Shown piece after piece: positions 60,535-64,000 of a DNA stretch of 64,000 bases (positions are counted from its first letter, which is position 1; each line of letters opens with the position of its first letter). The stretch is from Nocardioidaceae bacterium (GTDB lineage Bacteria; Actinomycetota; Actinomycetes; Propionibacteriales; Nocardioidaceae), in NCBI GenBank assembly GCA_020636935.1, contig JACJWW010000010.1:16173-80172 (forward strand). The letters run 5' to 3'. Below the pieces are notes generated by a model. The model was not told where the DNA came from. It was given only the letters and a program-made list of their open reading frames with translations, and made no database searches. A program made the position numbers and the translations under genes.

Positions 60535-60573
60535 ATGGGCAAGCTAGGGAGCGCAGGTTGCCAGATGGGTCGC

Positions 60574-60595
60574 AGAAGGTGAACTAGCGGTGAAT
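60574..60595 (-). promoter_or_regulatory. PHO box upstream of pstS
   Basis: On the minus strand two 11-base direct units read ATTCACCGCTA and GTTCACCTTCT, the spacing and GTTCACC core of Streptomyces PhoP sites. The site ends 40 bases before the pstS ATG. Confidence 0.75.
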
Positions 60596-60620
60596 TGCGC
60601 CGGACCACTTGGGTGTTTGC

Positions 60621-61535
60621 TCAGCGGGCTTCGCGGGGCACATTGTGCCGCTCGACGCTGAGCAGTTCGCCGCGCCGGACATGGCATACGACGAGTTCAG
60701 CGGGTGCGAGTGGCTCTTCGTAGATGCCCAAGGCGTCCATCACCTTGGGCAGGATCGGCCGGTGCGTGCAGACTGCTACCCCTTGGGTTGTTTCTGGGAG
60801 TTGCTCGACCAGCTGGGTTACCAGGCCGGCGTCGTAGCCCTCCTCAGACAACTCCGCATGCTGCTCCAACGGGATCACAGAGTCGGTGGCGTAGGGGCTG
60901 ACCGTCTTGACACAACGCTTGCTGGTCGAAGTGATCACTTGGCTGATGCCGTAGGCATGCAGGATGCCCCGCAGCTGCTCGGCTTGTGCCTTGCCGCGTT
61001 GAGTCAGTGGGCGTTGGCTGTCGTCTGGCCCGCTGAAGCTGGCTCGTCTCGCGGCTCTGGCATGACGCAGCAAGATCAAGGCATGGGTGCCCTTGCGGAG
61101 TTGGCCAAATTGCTCTAGCAGGTGCCGATCGTCGCGATAGCTGAGCTGCTTGTGTGCCTGAGCCACGGGCACCCAGGCGACCTGGTCGATTTCCTTGTTG
61201 GGCGAGTACGCCGACACGTCGTCGTCGCCCACGACCCGGCCGATCCAGTAGTGCACGGTCTTGGCTCGACCGCCCCCGATGGAGTAGAGCTGGGGGCGCA
61301 GAGGTTGGGCCAGACGGATCTCGACCCCGGTCTCTTCGAGCACTTCGCGACAGGCGGTCTCGGTGACATGCTCGCCAGGGTCGCGTTTCCCTTTGGGGAA
61401 GGACCAGTCGTCGTACTTGGGTCGATGCACGAGCAGGATCTCGCGCCCGTTCGGCCCCTTGCGAGTGACCAAGGCTCCAGCCGCGACCAAGTCACCTGCA
61501 TTGCTGGTGGTTGCCATGGGCATAGTCTCCACCAC
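60621..61535 (-). CDS. Nudix hydrolase fused to a histidine phosphatase domain (MutT1-like)
   Basis: 304 residues. The Nudix box is GKRDPGEHVTETACREVLEETGVEI (about residues 49-73, read here in two parts). The second half has the histidine-phosphatase motif LLRHARA with its phospho-His, and SQRPLTQRGKAQAEQLRG. This layout matches mycobacterial MutT1, which cleans oxidised nucleotides and dinucleoside polyphosphates. The start is ATG 61535 or 61523. The gene ends 26 bases short of the PHO box, on the same strand as pst. Confidence 0.92.
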   Translation of the reverse strand: MVETMPMATTSNAGDLVAAGALVTRKGPNGREILLVHRPKYDDWSFPKGKRDPGEHVTETACREVLEETGVEIRLAQPLRPQLYSIGGGRAKTVHYWIGRVVGDDDVSAYSPNKEIDQVAWVPVAQAHKQLSYRDDRHLLEQFGQLRKGTHALILLRHARAARRASFSGPDDSQRPLTQRGKAQAEQLRGILHAYGISQVITSTSKRCVKTVSPYATDSVIPLEQHAELSEEGYDAGLVTQLVEQLPETTQGVAVCTHRPILPKVMDALGIYEEPLAPAELVVCHVRRGELLSVERHNVPREAR

Positions 61536-61587
61536 TTCTTGGCTGGGTGGTGCTCAGACCAGCGGAAGCACTGGCTAGTTTGGAGTC

Positions 61588-62631
61588 ATGGCTACACCAC
61601 GAACTCGCGCAGAGTCCTTGATCCTGAAGGCCATCACCAGCCTCCCCGATCCGGTCATGCGCGCAGCCACCCCAAACAAGGACAAGGCCGGGCTCAAGCT
61701 CTCTGCTGAATCCCAGATGTTGCTCAGGGCCATCGAGTTGGTGGGAGTGCCGCCGCTGGTGGATCCTCCGACCCCTCACAGCCGGCAAGAGTGGAATCAA
61801 AAGGCCCGTATGGTCGGGGGCAAACAGCATGTGGGCGCCTTCCACGACCTGGAGGTGCCTGGGGCTGAGGGCATGTTGCCGGCCCGGATCTACACCCCGA
61901 CCTCGAGACTGTCGCAACATCAGATCCCGACGATGATGTTCTTCCACGGCGGTGGGATGGCTCAAGGCAGCATCGACAGTCATGACCCCACCTGCCGCTT
62001 TCTAGCCGAGCGGTCCGGTGTGCAGATCATCTCGGTGGGCTATCGCTTGGCTCCCGAGCACAAGTTTCCTGCTGGAGTCGAGGATTGCTTTGCGGCCTTC
62101 CAGTGGCTGACCGACAGTGTCACTGCGGTCGCGGCCGATCCGGAGAGTTTGGTGGTCGGCGGTGACTCCGCGGGCGGGCATTTCGCGGCCACCACGGCCA
62201 TCCAGGCGGCAGAGCACGGATTGGCGCTGCGTCATCAGCTGTTGATCTATCCGGCGACCGATTTTGTCAACAAGAGCCAGAGCAGACACTCCTTCAGTGA
62301 TGGCTATTACCTTGATGACGAGAGCATCGAACGCTACAAGAGTTGGTATTTCAAAGACTCCTCGCAGTGGGGCGATCCGTTGGCTTCGGTCGCCTTGCGA
62401 GACTCATTCCCCGCAGGGTTGGCGCCAGCGACAGTGATCACGGCCGGATTCGACCCGCTGCGAGATGAGGGCAAGGCCTACGCCGATCTGCTCAAGGCCA
62501 AGGGCATGACGGTTGAGTTTGAGCAATTCGATGACATGTTGCATGGCTTCATCAACATGATTGGCTTGGGTTATCAACCTCAGGTGCATGTCGGGAGGAT
62601 CGCCCGGATGCTCACCGCTGCCGTGGCTTGA
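61588..62631 (+). CDS. HSL-family (type IV) esterase/lipase
   Basis: 347 residues with alpha/beta hydrolase fold. The oxyanion loop HGGGMAQGS and nucleophile GGDSAGGHFA (Ser) mark the hormone-sensitive lipase family; the acid is in VITAGFDPLRDEG and the His in LHGFINM. It would hydrolyse short to medium acyl esters, in the cytoplasm (no signal seen). ATG 61588. Confidence 0.9.
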   Translation: MATPRTRAESLILKAITSLPDPVMRAATPNKDKAGLKLSAESQMLLRAIELVGVPPLVDPPTPHSRQEWNQKARMVGGKQHVGAFHDLEVPGAEGMLPARIYTPTSRLSQHQIPTMMFFHGGGMAQGSIDSHDPTCRFLAERSGVQIISVGYRLAPEHKFPAGVEDCFAAFQWLTDSVTAVAADPESLVVGGDSAGGHFAATTAIQAAEHGLALRHQLLIYPATDFVNKSQSRHSFSDGYYLDDESIERYKSWYFKDSSQWGDPLASVALRDSFPAGLAPATVITAGFDPLRDEGKAYADLLKAKGMTVEFEQFDDMLHGFINMIGLGYQPQVHVGRIARMLTAAVA

Positions 62632-62674
62632 AGACTGTCCTGAGCAAGCTGTGCTGCAGTGTGAAAGGCGGGGC

Positions 62675-63574
62675 TCAGGACCGAGGCGCTAGGGCCCCGA
62701 CGTACTGCGCTTCGGTGCGCTCGACGCCGAATCCCTGCTTCGTGTAAACCGCGATCGCTGGGGCATTGTCGCCATCCACGTAAAGCAGGACGCTGCCCAA
62801 CCCAAGCCCGGAGAGATATGCCAACCCGGCGTGGGTCAACACCGTGCCGAGTCCGCGCCCGGCCATTCGCGGGTTGACCGCCACGACATAGACCTCGCCA
62901 TAGGGCTCAGCGGCGTCGCGGTGCACCTTAGTCCAGTGGAAGCCGAGTAGAGCCGGCCCGGCCTCTGGGTCGCGCGGGGTGGCCACGAACAATCCTGCGG
63001 GGTCCCACCAATCGGCCGCCATCCGCTCGTGGAGATCATCGGCGGACAGAGCCCCCTGTTCAGGGTGGTGAGCGAACGCAGCGGCGTTGACGTCGAGCAG
63101 GGCTGCTTCGTCCTCGGGCCTGAAGGTGCGGATCACGATGTCGTCGGGCACGACCACTTCGTGCAATGCCAAAGACGTAGGCCTCCTCATCACGATCAGC
63201 TCGCGCTCGCGAGGCACGCCGTAGGCGCGGGCCAGTGCGGCCGCACCAGGATGGTCGGAGTGCGACCAGGCCTCGACATGGCTAGTGGCCTGCGCCACTC
63301 TCGCGGCGAGTGCGCTCGCCACTCCCATCCTCCGAGAGTCCGGGTGCACGGCCAAGTCGAGCACTCCGTCGCGCAAGAGCGCAAAGCCATCGTTGCCAAG
63401 CCACAGTCGGGCGTCGTCAAGGCCACGATGACGCAGGCCGAGCACGGCTTGCTCGTTGAGGGTTGAGACCCCCTCATGCTTGGTGGCGGCTTGTGCGATC
63501 CGGCGTACTTCGGCAGCCGGACCGCTGTGCGCCTCCCAGACGAAATCGTCTGCCCTGACCTCCGTGATTGACAT
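62675..63574 (-). CDS. mshD: Mycothiol synthase (mycothiol acetyltransferase)
   Basis: 299 residues with two GNAT domains. The first has VLDLAVHPDSRRMGVASALAARV, the second VYVVAVNPRMAGRGLGTVLTHAGL with VLLYVDGDNAPAIAVYTKQGF, the acetyl-CoA loops. It acetylates Cys-GlcN-Ins, the last step of mycothiol. Arranged in an operon after glnR (29 bases). Confidence 0.95.
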   Translation of the reverse strand: MSITEVRADDFVWEAHSGPAAEVRRIAQAATKHEGVSTLNEQAVLGLRHRGLDDARLWLGNDGFALLRDGVLDLAVHPDSRRMGVASALAARVAQATSHVEAWSHSDHPGAAALARAYGVPRERELIVMRRPTSLALHEVVVPDDIVIRTFRPEDEAALLDVNAAAFAHHPEQGALSADDLHERMAADWWDPAGLFVATPRDPEAGPALLGFHWTKVHRDAAEPYGEVYVVAVNPRMAGRGLGTVLTHAGLAYLSGLGLGSVLLYVDGDNAPAIAVYTKQGFGVERTEAQYVGALAPRS

Positions 63575-63603
63575 GTGAGACAGGCTATCTGCCCGCCGTA
63601 GAG

Positions 63604-64000
63604 TCAGGGCGTGATCGCTTGATCAGATGCCTCGACAGGCATGTCGACGAAGCGATAGCCGACATTGCGGACGGTGCCGATCAGGCCTTCCTTCTCAGGG
63701 CCCAATTTGGCGCGCAGGCGCCTGATGTGTACGTCGACCGTGCGGGTGCCGCCGAAGTAGTCATAGCCCCAGACCTCTTGGAGCAGCTGGTCTCGGGTGA
63801 AGACACGTCCGGGGTGTTGAGCGAGGTATTTCAACAACTCGAACTCCTTGTAGGTGAGGTCCAGGAGTCGGTCGCCAAGCTTGGCGGTGTAGGCAGCCTC
63901 GTCAACGCAGACATCGCCGGAGCGGATGATGTGCTCTTCCGGACTGGGCTCGATCGCGACCTGTCTCCTACTGAGCGCGATCCTGATCCGGGCGTCGAGC
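63604..64000 (-). CDS. glnR: GlnR-type OmpR-family regulator (5' end outside window)
   Basis: The C-terminal 131 codons are in the window. The winged helix-turn-helix reads LTYKEFELLKYLAQHPGRVF, TRDQLLQEVWGYDYFGGTRTVDVHIRRLRAKLGPE and GTVRNVGYRFV, close to actinobacterial GlnR, the nitrogen-assimilation regulator. The receiver domain, which would confirm an atypical unphosphorylated form, is outside. Linkage to mshD and pst follows the Mycobacterium order. Confidence 0.87.
   Translation of the reverse strand, partial: LDARIRIALSRRQVAIEPSPEEHIIRSGDVCVDEAAYTAKLGDRLLDLTYKEFELLKYLAQHPGRVFTRDQLLQEVWGYDYFGGTRTVDVHIRRLRAKLGPEKEGLIGTVRNVGYRFVDMPVEASDQAITP

Overview
GC-rich actinobacterial chromosome. 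The lineage markers are BldC, DUF3073, DUF3151, mycothiol synthase, a GlnR-type regulator, a Pst system with a Streptomyces-like PHO box, class E sortase, and F420/deazaflavin-type oxidoreductase. Gene order parallels the Mycobacterium purD-purB-purC-purSQ-purL-(sterol carrier protein)-purF-purM-DUF3073 and glnR-mshD-pst neighbourhoods. I would guess Propionibacteriales or a close relative, but the window alone does not settle the family.

Layout. 0-7 kb: cut aminotransferase, class E sortase, pyrE, DedA protein, short-chain dehydrogenase, SpoU methyltransferase, DHA2 drug exporter, class II aldolase. 7-11.1 kb (minus): a five-gene surface-fibre operon with two TasA-like proteins, a SipW-type signal peptidase, an LPQTG protein and a secreted protein. 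11.2-35.9 kb: purine biosynthesis (purA, D, B, C, S, Q, L, F, M) interspersed with an acyl-CoA ligase, a DUF1906 secreted protein, an IS30 element, an aminotransferase, an M20 peptidase, a 23S rRNA methyltransferase, and a large LPSTG adhesin with three near-identical SdrD-like repeats. 36-38.9 kb: bldC, an F420-type oxidoreductase, a tRNA Glu-Asp-Phe cluster, an anchored hypothetical protein and a methyltransferase. 39-46.6 kb: two fatty-acid desaturases with their ferredoxin reductase and a divergent PucR regulator, a crcB pair, ndh and a thioesterase. 46.7-53 kb: tRNA-Lys and two tandem paralogous lipoproteins combining PKD domains, a MopE-like metal-binding motif, a beta-helix-like region and a mycobacterial-PGRS-like Gly-rich tail. 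53.4-64 kb: a huge Pro-rich membrane protein, a cold-shock protein, pstSCAB with PHO box, a Nudix/histidine-phosphatase fusion, an HSL-type esterase, mshD and the end of glnR.

The most unusual items are: (1) a ~90-bp three-hairpin repeat family with three copies, one split by IS30 and one lying in frame inside a coding sequence; (2) the paired PKD/MopE/PGRS-like lipoproteins with structured leaders, one a candidate pseudoknot; (3) the SipW/TasA-like operon whose members share a VPGD motif and end in a sortase-anchored protein; and (4) a Pro-rich membrane protein carrying five spaced D/E-W-L motifs. All calls come from reading the sequence; no database search was possible.
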